From the NCBI GenBank assembly GCA_023398575.1, contig JAEWSC010000034.1, positions 1 to 64,000 on the forward strand: a DNA stretch of 64,000 nucleotides, given 5' to 3'. Positions 41,558 through 49,856 of this stretch are shown piece after piece. Made by a program: the position numbers and the translations under genes. The number at the start of each line of letters is the position of its first letter. The stretch's first letter is position 1. A model generated the notes under the pieces. The model ran no database searches, was not told the origin of the DNA, and worked only from the letters and a program-made list of their open reading frames with translations. Origin of the DNA: Bacillota bacterium (GTDB lineage: Bacteria > Bacillota > Clostridia > Christensenellales > Aristaeellaceae).

Positions 41558-43255
41558 ATGGAAAACCAAGCATTTATCACCATTGACGGGGTACCGGTAG
41601 AGCTAAACGGCGAGCGCAACCTGCTGGAGGTCATTCGAAAGGCTGGCGTCAAGCTGCCCACCTTTTGCTACCACAGCGAGCTTTCCATCTATGGGGCCTG
41701 CCGCATGTGCATGATTGAGGACCAGTGGGGCAACCTGGAGGCAGCCTGCTCCACCCCAGCCAAGGCGGGCATGGAGATCAAAACCAACACCCAGCGCCTG
41801 CGTAAATACCGCAAAATGATACTGGAGCTTTTGCTGGCCAACCACTGCCGCGACTGCACCACCTGCCACAATTCGGGCAGCTGCAAGCTGCAGGACCTGG
41901 CGGTGCGCTTTCATGTGGATGGGGTACGCTTTCCCAATACGGCAGAAAAGCCCAAGCTGGATACCTCCTCCCTGTGCATCGAGCGGGATCAGAACAAATG
42001 CATCCTCTGCGGCGACTGCGTGCGCATGTGCAACGAAGTACAAAACGTAGGCGCTATCGACTTTGCCCACCGCGGTTCCAAAATGACCATCAGCACCGCC
42101 TTTGACGGGCCTATTGCCGATTCGCCCTGCGTGGGCTGCGGCCAGTGCGCCGCCGTTTGCCCCACCGGGGCCATTGTGGTCAAAAACGATACGGCCAAGG
42201 TGTGGCAAGCCATTGATGATACAAAAACCAAGGTCACCGTGCAGATTGCCCCGGCAGTGCGGGCCGGCATCGGCAAGGAATTGGGGCTGCAGCCTGGCGA
42301 AAACGCCATGGGCTGCATTGTAGCTGCGCTGCGCCGCATGGGCTTTGAAGAAATTTACGATACCTCCACCGGCGCGGATTTGACCGTGCTGGAAGAATCG
42401 GCGGAGTTTTTAAAACATCTGGAGGAAAATAACGACGGCCTGCCGCTGTTCACCTCCTGCTGCCCGGCCTGGGTCAAGCTGTGCGAGCAGAAGTATCCGG
42501 AACTGATGGGCCACGTATCCAGCTGCAAATCGCCCATGCAAATGCTGGCCGCCCTGGTAAAAGAGCAAAACAGCCATTCCTCACGCACCTGCTTTCATGT
42601 GGCGGTCATGCCCTGCACCGCCAAAAAGGGCGAAGCGGCCCGAGAGGAATTCCGATTTGGCGATGCGCCCAGCGTCGATTGCGTGATCACCACCCAGGAA
42701 TTGATTCAAATGATCCGCGAATCGGGGATCGTGTTTGACGAGCTGGACCCAGAGGCGGTGGATATGCCCCTTGGCACCATGACCGGCGCGGGCGTGATTT
42801 TCGGCGTCACCGGCGGCGTGACCGAGGCGGTGCTTCGGCGTCTTGCTGCCGACAAATCCTCCGGCAGCCTAAAGGCAATCGCCTTTCAGGGCGTGCGGGG
42901 CATGAATGGCGTCAAGGAGGCGGTGATCCCCTATGGGGAAAAGCAGCTTCGCATTGCCGTGGTCAGCGGTCTGAAAAACGCCACGGACCTGATTGAAAAA
43001 ATCAAGGCGGGAGAGCATTACGACTTTGTGGAGGTCATGGCTTGTCCCGGCGGCTGCATTGCAGGCGCAGGCCAGCCTTTTGCCCAAAGGGAAGCAAGGG
43101 AAAACCGGGGCAAGGTGCTCTACGATGCCGACCGCATGTGCAGTATCAAGCGCAGCGAGGAAAACCCGCTGATGATGAGCTTGTACAATGGCTTATTAAA
43201 GGGCCGGGTGCATGAGCTGTTGCACGTGCACTATCATAAGGGGGAAAAGGCATGA
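41558..43255 (+). CDS. hydA: [FeFe] hydrogenase catalytic subunit HydA
   Basis: ATG 41558 gives 565 residues. The N-terminal [2Fe-2S] ferredoxin domain has CYHSELSIYGACRMC; then the His-ligated cluster HCRDCTTC, two [4Fe-4S] motifs (CILCGDCVRMC, CVGCGQCAAVCP), and the H-cluster domain with all three signatures: FTSCCPAWVKL (about 298), MPCTAKKGE (about 351) and MACPGGCIAGAGQP (about 494), plus a small-subunit-like C-terminus. It reduces protons to H2 or oxidises H2. Maturase genes hydEFG are not in the window. It overlaps the next gene by ATGA. Confidence 0.96.
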   Translation: MENQAFITIDGVPVELNGERNLLEVIRKAGVKLPTFCYHSELSIYGACRMCMIEDQWGNLEAACSTPAKAGMEIKTNTQRLRKYRKMILELLLANHCRDCTTCHNSGSCKLQDLAVRFHVDGVRFPNTAEKPKLDTSSLCIERDQNKCILCGDCVRMCNEVQNVGAIDFAHRGSKMTISTAFDGPIADSPCVGCGQCAAVCPTGAIVVKNDTAKVWQAIDDTKTKVTVQIAPAVRAGIGKELGLQPGENAMGCIVAALRRMGFEEIYDTSTGADLTVLEESAEFLKHLEENNDGLPLFTSCCPAWVKLCEQKYPELMGHVSSCKSPMQMLAALVKEQNSHSSRTCFHVAVMPCTAKKGEAAREEFRFGDAPSVDCVITTQELIQMIRESGIVFDELDPEAVDMPLGTMTGAGVIFGVTGGVTEAVLRRLAADKSSGSLKAIAFQGVRGMNGVKEAVIPYGEKQLRIAVVSGLKNATDLIEKIKAGEHYDFVEVMACPGGCIAGAGQPFAQREARENRGKVLYDADRMCSIKRSEENPLMMSLYNGLLKGRVHELLHVHYHKGEKA

Positions 43256-43503
43256 AGGAATTGAGCATCTGCGTGGGCAGCTCCTGCCATGTAAAGGGCT
43301 CCTACAACGTTATACAAACCTTTCAGCAGCTGATTGAGGAATACGGCCTGCACGTAAAGCTGGAGTTCAAGGGCGCGTTCTGCATGAAAAACTGCATCAC
43401 CAAGGGCGTTTCCGTCACCTTCGACGGCCAGTGCCACAGCGTAAACCCAGAAAACGCTAAAGCATTTTTTATGGAAAGCATATTGCCTGAACTGGAACCA
43501 TAA
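43252..43503 (+). CDS. Small [2Fe-2S] thioredoxin-like protein of the hyd operon
   Basis: The 83-residue protein has the NuoE-like cluster pattern: SICVGSSCHVKG (Cys 7 and 12) and GAFCMKNCITKG (two Cys spaced CxxxC), then GVSVTFDGQCHSVNPENAKA. It is a stand-alone thioredoxin-fold ferredoxin, shorter than hydC and without the helical N-terminus. Its ATG overlaps the hydA stop, so it is translationally coupled and probably is either an extra electron carrier or a fourth subunit. A terminator follows. Confidence 0.8.
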   Translation: MKELSICVGSSCHVKGSYNVIQTFQQLIEEYGLHVKLEFKGAFCMKNCITKGVSVTFDGQCHSVNPENAKAFFMESILPELEP

Positions 43504-43518
43504 GCACGATCGTATACC

Positions 43519-43548
43519 AAAGGGGCAGCCGATTTAGGCTGCCCCTTT
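43519..43548. terminator. Terminator of the hyd operon
   Basis: The 12-base arms AAAGGGGCAGCC and GGCTGCCCCTTT surround a six-base loop. It closes the 35680-43503 operon, and being symmetric with A and T ends it can also serve the convergent 43613-45562 gene. Confidence 0.85.
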
Positions 43549-43612
43549 GCGTGTCGAAAACCACTTTATTGTGCTCCCATCACGGATTTCGTTTGGATTT
43601 GCTTGAATCTTT

Positions 43613-45562
43613 TCACTCATCCAATTCTCGCACCGCTACGTATCCAGCATCCTTCATTGCCTGCTGTCCTTCGTCGGAAAGCAGCCAACCAACCAGCTGT
43701 CTGGCGGGAGCATTCTTGGGCAAGCCCTTTTTCATCACCGCGTAATAGGTTACGCTCAAGGGATAGGTGCCATCGAAAATCGTTTGGTATGTAGGTCTGA
43801 TGCCATCCACCGCAAGCATTCTAAGCCCCGGCGAATCTTCATCGCCCCAGCGCTCCGCCCACTGCAGAGCACCCACAACTTCCTTCCCCTTATACGAAAG
43901 CCATGACAGCTGGCTCAGATCGCCCTCTGGCAGGTAGCTGCCCCTTTCATACATAACGATATACTGATCGAACATGTTTCGTGCCATTGTCCCCATATAG
44001 GGTGCCACGGCTTCCGCAGGCTTTGCCTTCCCGCCTACCTCCTCCCAGGAGGCAGTCATTCCGCTATATATACTTTGCAACTGCCCTACGGTCAACGCCT
44101 TGACCGGGTTTTCAATGCGGTTGACAAACACCAGCGCATCAACCGCAATGGGGATATAATCAAAGTCCCCCCATACATCATACGCGTCCTCTTGGTCATT
44201 CTCCATTTCCAGGTCCTTTTGCTTCTCCCCATCCGGCCCAGCCCATTTATCCAGAATGCCGTTTTCGCCAGTGGTGACAAGGGCCAGATCAATCTCGCCT
44301 TGTAATAGCCGGTACTTGGTGTCCCTCTCCCAGCCATGAGAAATGCGCAGCGCGGCTTCCTCCTGGCTGATGCCCAGTTGTTTTGCCAGAAAAGGCACCG
44401 TCAACTGAATCAGCTTGGCATTGCCGTCGATGCGGTTGCCGATGTCAGGAAGCCGCTCGCCGGTGTGCAGGTCAAAGCTGCCGTCAAACACGGTCACATC
44501 GTAATTGGGCGTAGGCACCTCCAGGGATACATGCAGCGTCTGCCCGCGGCAGGAGATATACGGCTTGATTTGATAGTCGCCAAACCCGCTGTCATCAATG
44601 GCGTTGGGGATATACATTTCCCGAAAGGACGCAGCCATGGTATCCAGCACCTGGTTAATCTTTTTTTCCGCCTCCGGATAACGGCCCTGATCGATGGAAA
44701 TGTGGGGTGCAAAGAACCTGAAATCCTGCCATGTTTCCTTTGTCAGCGTCACGTCAATCAGGCATTCGCCATAAGGGCTTGCCCAGTGGGTGAGGGGCAC
44801 GCCAACAAAGTAATAGTCCTCTGAATCGCCAACCCCATCGTCCATCATCGGCGCCTGCCAATACGGGTTGGCGTCGGTCCACAAAAGCTGCAGCATTACC
44901 GGCAACGGATCATCGATTTCATACACGCCCGATGGATAGGTGACGCCGAAGTAGGGGTAATCCCGCGCAAGGCCGGGGAAGGGGCGTTTGAACATATCTT
45001 CGACAGGCCCATTGTTATTCCAGTAGGTATGGTAGCACTGATCCGGCTTTTGCGTCAGGAAGGTATTGATGTAATCGATGTAGTTAAAGCCGTCGTAAAA
45101 AAGATCCGATAGCTGCAGCTGCCGACCAGCTGCCAAATCGAATACTGCGCAAGGTACATCGCCATTTTCGGCGCCGCGCCTTGCGCGCACGCTCAGCAGG
45201 CGTCCCACTACCGTTTCATCAAATTCAATCTCCCCTTGGGGAAAATCCTCTTTGTTAAGCTGCCAAACCGAAACGGCATCCTGCTTCCAGCCGTCCACCA
45301 TCTTTTGCATACGCTGGCGTTTTTTGTCTTTGGGGTTATTCTGCGACCACCACTGCGCATAGGTCATCTCACTCCCCTTCACCAGGGAGTTTCCCAGCAG
45401 CGGCTGGGTGCCTCCAGTGCCGCTGGATTCGCGGACAGATTCCCTGTCGGCAGGGATGTAGGCGTAGTCCTTGGGCGGAAAAAACTTCTCATCTCCCAGG
45501 GCGCAGGGCGTGATCGCCGTTACCATCAGAATCAGGCAGAGGGCCAGCGCGATTCTTCTCAT
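43613..45562 (-). CDS. Secreted protein with C-terminal PstS-like binding domain
   Basis: The 649-residue protein starts with a signal peptide (RRIALALCLILMVTAITPCA). Residues about 60-370 form a region I do not recognise, with a DUF3298/RsiV-like flavour (RQLQLSDLFYDGFNYIDYIN, then FFAPHISIDQG... and DYQIKPYISCRGQTLHVSLE). Residues about 390-649 resemble the phosphate-binding protein PstS: DFDYIPIAVDALVFVNRIEN, PVKALTVGQLQSIYSGMTAS, WEEVGGK, GYVAVRELDE. No pst permease is present. It shares the PstS-like half with the gene just upstream, whose stop overlaps its ATG. It probably binds phosphate or acts as an extracytoplasmic sensor. Confidence 0.7.
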   Translation of the reverse strand: MRRIALALCLILMVTAITPCALGDEKFFPPKDYAYIPADRESVRESSGTGGTQPLLGNSLVKGSEMTYAQWWSQNNPKDKKRQRMQKMVDGWKQDAVSVWQLNKEDFPQGEIEFDETVVGRLLSVRARRGAENGDVPCAVFDLAAGRQLQLSDLFYDGFNYIDYINTFLTQKPDQCYHTYWNNNGPVEDMFKRPFPGLARDYPYFGVTYPSGVYEIDDPLPVMLQLLWTDANPYWQAPMMDDGVGDSEDYYFVGVPLTHWASPYGECLIDVTLTKETWQDFRFFAPHISIDQGRYPEAEKKINQVLDTMAASFREMYIPNAIDDSGFGDYQIKPYISCRGQTLHVSLEVPTPNYDVTVFDGSFDLHTGERLPDIGNRIDGNAKLIQLTVPFLAKQLGISQEEAALRISHGWERDTKYRLLQGEIDLALVTTGENGILDKWAGPDGEKQKDLEMENDQEDAYDVWGDFDYIPIAVDALVFVNRIENPVKALTVGQLQSIYSGMTASWEEVGGKAKPAEAVAPYMGTMARNMFDQYIVMYERGSYLPEGDLSQLSWLSYKGKEVVGALQWAERWGDEDSPGLRMLAVDGIRPTYQTIFDGTYPLSVTYYAVMKKGLPKNAPARQLVGWLLSDEGQQAMKDAGYVAVRELDE

Positions 45563-46485
45563 GGGGCTGCCTCCAGGCTGCGCATGGGCACATACCCGGC
45601 CTCCGCAACCAGCCTTTGCCCTTCATCCGTCAGCAGCCACTGGACCAATTTACGGTAAGGGCTGTCCTCCTTGGTGTCACGCCGCAAGACCGCGTAATAA
45701 TAGGTGTAAAAGGGATAGCTGTGATCGATGATGGTATTTTTTTCGGGCGGTATACCATCCACCTTCAGCAGGCGGAACTGGTCGTTGCCGTACATGTCGG
45801 TCACATAATAGTACACCGAATACCCCAGCGAACGCTTGCCGTTTTCATAATTGGATACCTCGTCCACCAGGCGGCCCATACTGTCAGGACGGTAGGCTTC
45901 TATGGGAGTCATGGGTGTTGTTTCTCCCATCAGCAGCTCCTCAAAGAGTGTCTGGCTCCCTGACCTAACCGGGCGCTGGAAGGGGATGATGGCTTCATCC
46001 TCCCCACCCACCGCTTTCCAGGATGTAATCTTTCCTGTGTAGATATCCACAAGCTGTTGTTTGGTAAGGCTTACAACAGGGTTTTGCACATTGTTTAAAA
46101 ACACCAGCGCATCGTGGGCCACCGGTATAAATTCCAGCTCCACCCCATATTCCTCTGCCTGCTCATATTCATATTCAGACGGCGCTGTCACAAAGATCAA
46201 ATCCGCGCCTTCCCCATCCTCTTCATCATAGCCCAGGAGGAGGTTATCGTAAGCCATCGCGGTGGTGTTATGGTGAATCAGCTTTGCAGCCTGCTCCCCT
46301 GTGATACCCAGGCGCTTGACCGCAATGGCTTCACTTAGCGGAATGGTGGCGGTAGAGCCATCAATGGCAGCATAGAAACGCGTCTCCTCAGCGCTGAGCG
46401 ACTCCATCCAACCGCTCTGGGCAAGCGCCGGAAAGCTCAAAACGCAAATCATCAGGCAGAGCCACAGACCCATCAACCGCTTCAT
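45559..46485 (-). CDS. PstS-like solute-binding protein
   Basis: ATG 46485 follows GGAGAG and gives a signal peptide (MGLWLCLMICVLSFPALA). The 308-residue protein has the PBP-like pattern: DGSTATIPLSEAIAVKRLGI (phosphate-loop-like S/T stretch), HNTTAMAYDNLLLGYDEEDG, VELEFIPVAHDALVFLNNVQ, NPVVSLTKQQLVDIYTGKIT, SWKAVGG and YPFYTYYYAVLR. This is the PstS architecture, with no lipid-anchor Cys. The 4-base overlap with the next gene shows coupling. The two are duplicates, the second with an added N-terminal domain. The ligand may be phosphate but no transporter is linked. Confidence 0.78.
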   Translation of the reverse strand: MKRLMGLWLCLMICVLSFPALAQSGWMESLSAEETRFYAAIDGSTATIPLSEAIAVKRLGITGEQAAKLIHHNTTAMAYDNLLLGYDEEDGEGADLIFVTAPSEYEYEQAEEYGVELEFIPVAHDALVFLNNVQNPVVSLTKQQLVDIYTGKITSWKAVGGEDEAIIPFQRPVRSGSQTLFEELLMGETTPMTPIEAYRPDSMGRLVDEVSNYENGKRSLGYSVYYYVTDMYGNDQFRLLKVDGIPPEKNTIIDHSYPFYTYYYAVLRRDTKEDSPYRKLVQWLLTDEGQRLVAEAGYVPMRSLEAAP

Positions 46486-46703
46486 GATTTCCACTCTCCT
46501 TTTTTTGGCAAACAGGCTGGCATATAATACACGGCCTGGCTTTCCCCTATTCATTTTTCTCTATCAACAGGAAAGGAAACGTGCCTATCTTCATACGTCA
46601 GTCTATCACAAACACAAAAAAAGAGCAAAGACACGTTGGGTATTTCTTCCTTGCGAGGCAAAGTCTTAAAAGGCCTACCCGTTTCCTGCGCAGCGCCAAA
46701 AAT

Positions 46704-46770
46704 AAAAAGTGGCCCCTGCCACTTTTTCGATTCACTAAAGGGACAGCCGCCAAGCGGCTGCCCCATTTTT
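46704..46770 (-). terminator. Tandem terminators after the DUF4489-like gene
   Basis: The hairpins are CAGCCGC-ttg-GCGGCTG (46740-46764) and then AAAAAGTGGC/GCCACTTTTT (46704-46727), whose minus-strand end runs into ATTTTTGG. They end the 46817-47371 transcript. The second hairpin resembles the first hairpin of repeat family A (AAAGTGGC/GCCACTTT). The rest of 46486-46816 holds no gene. Confidence 0.6.
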
Positions 46771-46816
46771 GTATTTCCCCAGCCTGATGTCCGGCGATCT
46801 ACACGAGTGCTTTGTG

Positions 46817-47371
46817 TCAGTTTGCGACAGCCAACACGCTCAAAACAGCGTTGTTGATGGTTGCGCCCGGGGTGACATCGATAATGGAGTTGGTTGACAG
46901 GTTCACCGAATACGTGTAATAACCCTCCGGAACATTTGAATCGAAGTATTGGAAGCTGAAGGATTCCGATTCCAGAACAACCACCGTGGTTGAGAAGGTA
47001 TAGGAGGCGCCTACGTTCAATGGCGATCCGTTGTTGTAAACACGCTGGATCTGGAAGTTCAGCGTTACGGAAATGCCAAGGGGCAAGCTGATATTGCTGG
47101 TAAAGGTAAGCAGGTTATTTGTATTACCCATGCCATTGGTATCGATGGAAGTAGACACCACATTGATGGGGCTGGCCAGCAGCGTGGTAATAAGGGGCAG
47201 GGGGCCGGCGCCGCCTGAGGAAGCGTTTAGGGCAACCTGCCGGTCACATACTGGCTTCTGCCACTTTCCATACACATCACCTTGGGCTACCATATCGGTG
47301 CAGGATTCGGTATAGCCGTTATTTTCGTATCCCATAGCGGGGTAATACCCGTTGCATTTATCTGCGCTCAT
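46817..47371 (-). CDS. DUF4489-like protein
   Basis: The 184-residue protein has no signal peptide. The second half is beta rich: SPINVVSTSIDTNGMGNTNN, LLTFTSNISLPLGISVTLNF, then ESFSFQYFDSNVPEGYYTYS and TPGATINNAVLSVLAVAN. The pattern 'vas.t.dt......p.v.l.Fts.i.......l.fq..' and FSF..FD resembles the clostridial DUF4489 family, whose members are of unknown function and frequent in spore formers, sometimes on the spore surface. Four Cys in the N-terminal 45 residues. Assignment is tentative. Confidence 0.5.
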   Translation of the reverse strand: MSADKCNGYYPAMGYENNGYTESCTDMVAQGDVYGKWQKPVCDRQVALNASSGGAGPLPLITTLLASPINVVSTSIDTNGMGNTNNLLTFTSNISLPLGISVTLNFQIQRVYNNGSPLNVGASYTFSTTVVVLESESFSFQYFDSNVPEGYYTYSVNLSTNSIIDVTPGATINNAVLSVLAVAN

Positions 47372-47598
47372 AAAGACATCACCTTACATAAATTTGGAGA
47401 CCCCCTCCGCTTCATACTATTCGCCCCGGTAGGTTTTGTGTAAAACATTTGCATTCGCATTTTTTCATACAGAAAGCAAGCGCTTTTGATAGCGTGCCGG
47501 GCCGCACAAAGGCAGGAATCCGCACTTTTCTCAGCGAATGAACATGCAGTCAAGATTGCGCGTCCACTATCACAATCAGCATATAAAGGAGATTGCTT

Positions 47599-48966
47599 AT
47601 GCCTGTGACCATCGGCTACGGCGCACAGGGCAAGCTGCACCTGTCGGGGCTTGCCTGCGGCTGCTCCCTTGCCCATCACATGCCCGCCCAGGATATCTAT
47701 GTGGGCAATGGCCTGATAGACCGCATCCCAGAATACATCCGCACCCGGAATCTAGGCACGAACTGCGTGCTGGTGGCCGATAACAACACCTATGAAATCG
47801 CCGGCCGGGCAGTGGAGGCGGCGCTTATTCGTGCGGGCTATACCGTTATCCCCTGCGTGATTAAAAGGGAGCATGCCATGGACCCGGATGAGCGGGCCTG
47901 CGGCGAGGTGCTGCTTTCCATCCAGCCGGAAACGGAGTTTTTGGTAAGCGTCGGTTCCGGCTCCATCACCGATACGGTGCGGGTAAACGCCACCCGAACC
48001 AAGCTGCCCTTTGTGTGCGTGGGCACCGCCCCCTCTATGGATGGGTACACCTCCGTGGTAGCGCCGCTTTTGCTTCGGGGCGTAAAAATCCACCGGGCGG
48101 GGGTCTGCCCGGACATTATTGTCTGCGATATTGATATTCTGCGCACAGCTCCCCTTACCATGGTACAGTCCGGCGTGGGCGACGTGCTAGGCAAGTATAT
48201 TGCCAAGGCGGATTGGATGATCGGGCAGATCATCAACGGCGAAGCCTATTGCCCCACCTGCGGCCAGATTGTGCTGGACGCGGTGAACAAGCTGGTGGAG
48301 AACGTGGACGAAATCCACAAGCGCACGGAAAAGGGCATCCGCATCTTGATCGAGGCGCTGCTTCTGGCCGGCGTCACCATCATGATCGTGGGGCACACCA
48401 GGGCAGTGGCCTCGGTAGAGCACAACATTGCCCACTACTGGGAAATGATGCAGCTCAAACGGGGAAACCATCCCCCGGCCCATGGCGCATCGGTGGGCGT
48501 GGCTACGCTGTTGTGCTGGCCCCTGTTTTTACGCTTTGCGCAGGAAGACCTAGATCAGCTGGACCTTGAAAAAATAAAAGCCCGGCGTCAAAGCCGGGAA
48601 GAGCGGATCAAGTGGCTCCGCTTCGCCTATGGGGAGGAAGCCGCAAGCGCCATCATCAAAGACAACCCTGGCGACTTTTTGACCTGGGAGGAGCAGCTTC
48701 AACGAATCAACGCGGCCCGGGAGCATTTTAAGGAAATACGGGAGGTCATTCACGCGCTGCCTTCCCTTGAAAAGATACAGGGCGCTATGCAAACCTTGGG
48801 CGCACCCATGACACCCGCAGACCTGCAGGTAGATACACCGCTTCTTAACATTTCCATGCATTGCGCCAAGGATTACCGCACCAGGTACACGCTCTTTAAG
48901 CTCATGGACGAATGCGGGCTGATGGAGGAATACCTGCAAGACTATCCGCTGCCGGACACCTTTTAA
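47599..48966 (+). CDS. araM: sn-Glycerol-1-phosphate dehydrogenase (AraM/EgsA family)
   Basis: ATG 47599 follows GGAG. The 455-residue protein belongs to the iron-type alcohol dehydrogenase fold: VSVGSGSITDTVRVNATRTK (NAD site GSGS), FVCVGTAPSMDGYTSVVAPL, and metal ligands in VQSGVGDVLGKYIAKADW (Asp), HTRAVASVEHNIAHYWEM and HPPAHGASVGVATLLCWPLF (His). It reduces dihydroxyacetone phosphate to glycerol-1-phosphate, the archaeal-type lipid backbone enantiomer also used in some Bacillota for heptaprenylglyceryl phosphate. No prenyltransferase (PcrB) lies beside it. The C-terminal extension (about residues 330-455) is normal for AraM. Confidence 0.88.
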   Translation: MPVTIGYGAQGKLHLSGLACGCSLAHHMPAQDIYVGNGLIDRIPEYIRTRNLGTNCVLVADNNTYEIAGRAVEAALIRAGYTVIPCVIKREHAMDPDERACGEVLLSIQPETEFLVSVGSGSITDTVRVNATRTKLPFVCVGTAPSMDGYTSVVAPLLLRGVKIHRAGVCPDIIVCDIDILRTAPLTMVQSGVGDVLGKYIAKADWMIGQIINGEAYCPTCGQIVLDAVNKLVENVDEIHKRTEKGIRILIEALLLAGVTIMIVGHTRAVASVEHNIAHYWEMMQLKRGNHPPAHGASVGVATLLCWPLFLRFAQEDLDQLDLEKIKARRQSREERIKWLRFAYGEEAASAIIKDNPGDFLTWEEQLQRINAAREHFKEIREVIHALPSLEKIQGAMQTLGAPMTPADLQVDTPLLNISMHCAKDYRTRYTLFKLMDECGLMEEYLQDYPLPDTF

Positions 48967-48975
48967 GTGTTATAC

Positions 48976-49626
48976 CTAGACGCGCAATGCGGGTACGCTT
49001 TCCAAAATGCGCACCCAGCGCTTGTTCATCCACTGTATGGTCGGCCCGTTGGTAATGGCGGCGATAAAGGTACCGATGCCAATGCCTTCAAGGCCGCCGT
49101 ACATCGCAATGGACAGCGCAAAGCTCACCGTCAGAACAATCATGTCCAGCCGCAGCTTGACAGCCTGTATGCTGGTGTTTTTGTGCCGGCTGACCTCCCG
49201 CAAAAAAAGGTCAAAGGGCGGTATGGGCAGCCGTGTCAGCATCAGCGCACCAACGCCGATGGTCAAAATCACGTAGGCGGCGATGTATATAAAGATACGC
49301 ATGTGCAGCGCGCTAACGGGAATATCGCGAAAGCAATACAAAAAGAAGTCAATCAAGTATCCCACCACCACCGATGAGGCAAAGGAAAACAGGTAATCCA
49401 TCTGCACCCGGCGGATGATGATGATCATGGTCAGCATCACCAAGGCCTGTACCATGTACGTCCACACGCCGAAGGAAAAGAGGGTCATTTTGCCGCTGAG
49501 CACATAGGCAAGGGAGGACATGACGGCCGTGCCCATGGCGCTCTTGGCATACAGCGCCATGCCGAAAGCCACCATCAGGATACCAATTACATAGCTAAAC
49601 AGGTCCCTGGGTGTTGGTTTTTGCAT
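48976..49626 (-). CDS. YczE/YitT-like membrane protein
   Basis: ATG 49626 follows AAGGAA. The 216-residue protein has about five membrane helices. The N-terminal part (FSYVIGILMVAFGMALYAKS, AMGTAVMSSLAYVLS) and the later PIPPFDLFLREVS and GIGIGTFIAAITNGPTIQWM match YczE-type proteins, a family of unknown transport or regulatory role. It converges on araM with nine bases between the stops and is divergent from aconitase. Confidence 0.72.
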   Translation of the reverse strand: MQKPTPRDLFSYVIGILMVAFGMALYAKSAMGTAVMSSLAYVLSGKMTLFSFGVWTYMVQALVMLTMIIIIRRVQMDYLFSFASSVVVGYLIDFFLYCFRDIPVSALHMRIFIYIAAYVILTIGVGALMLTRLPIPPFDLFLREVSRHKNTSIQAVKLRLDMIVLTVSFALSIAMYGGLEGIGIGTFIAAITNGPTIQWMNKRWVRILESVPALRV

Positions 49627-49770
49627 GCGCACGATTCCTTTTCTTCATGAATAGTATAGAATAAGTGACAGGTAATAGTATACATGGCCCGTCTTGTTTT
49701 CGCAATAAGCAGAAAATCAGCCTTTCCTGCATTTTCCTTGTTTCTTTCCTGCATTTTTGATGTGTTTGCC

Positions 49771-49800
49771 TTGACACCCGGCTTCTGCTTTTCGTATACT
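49771..49800 (+). promoter_or_regulatory. Promoter of the aconitase gene
   Basis: TTGACA (49771-49776), 18 bases and TATACT (49795-49800) lie about 55 bases before the start codon. Confidence 0.6.
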
Positions 49801-49856
49801 TCAACCATTCCTTTTCTGTATCCAAAAAACAATCGCAATGCGCAATGGAGGGCATT

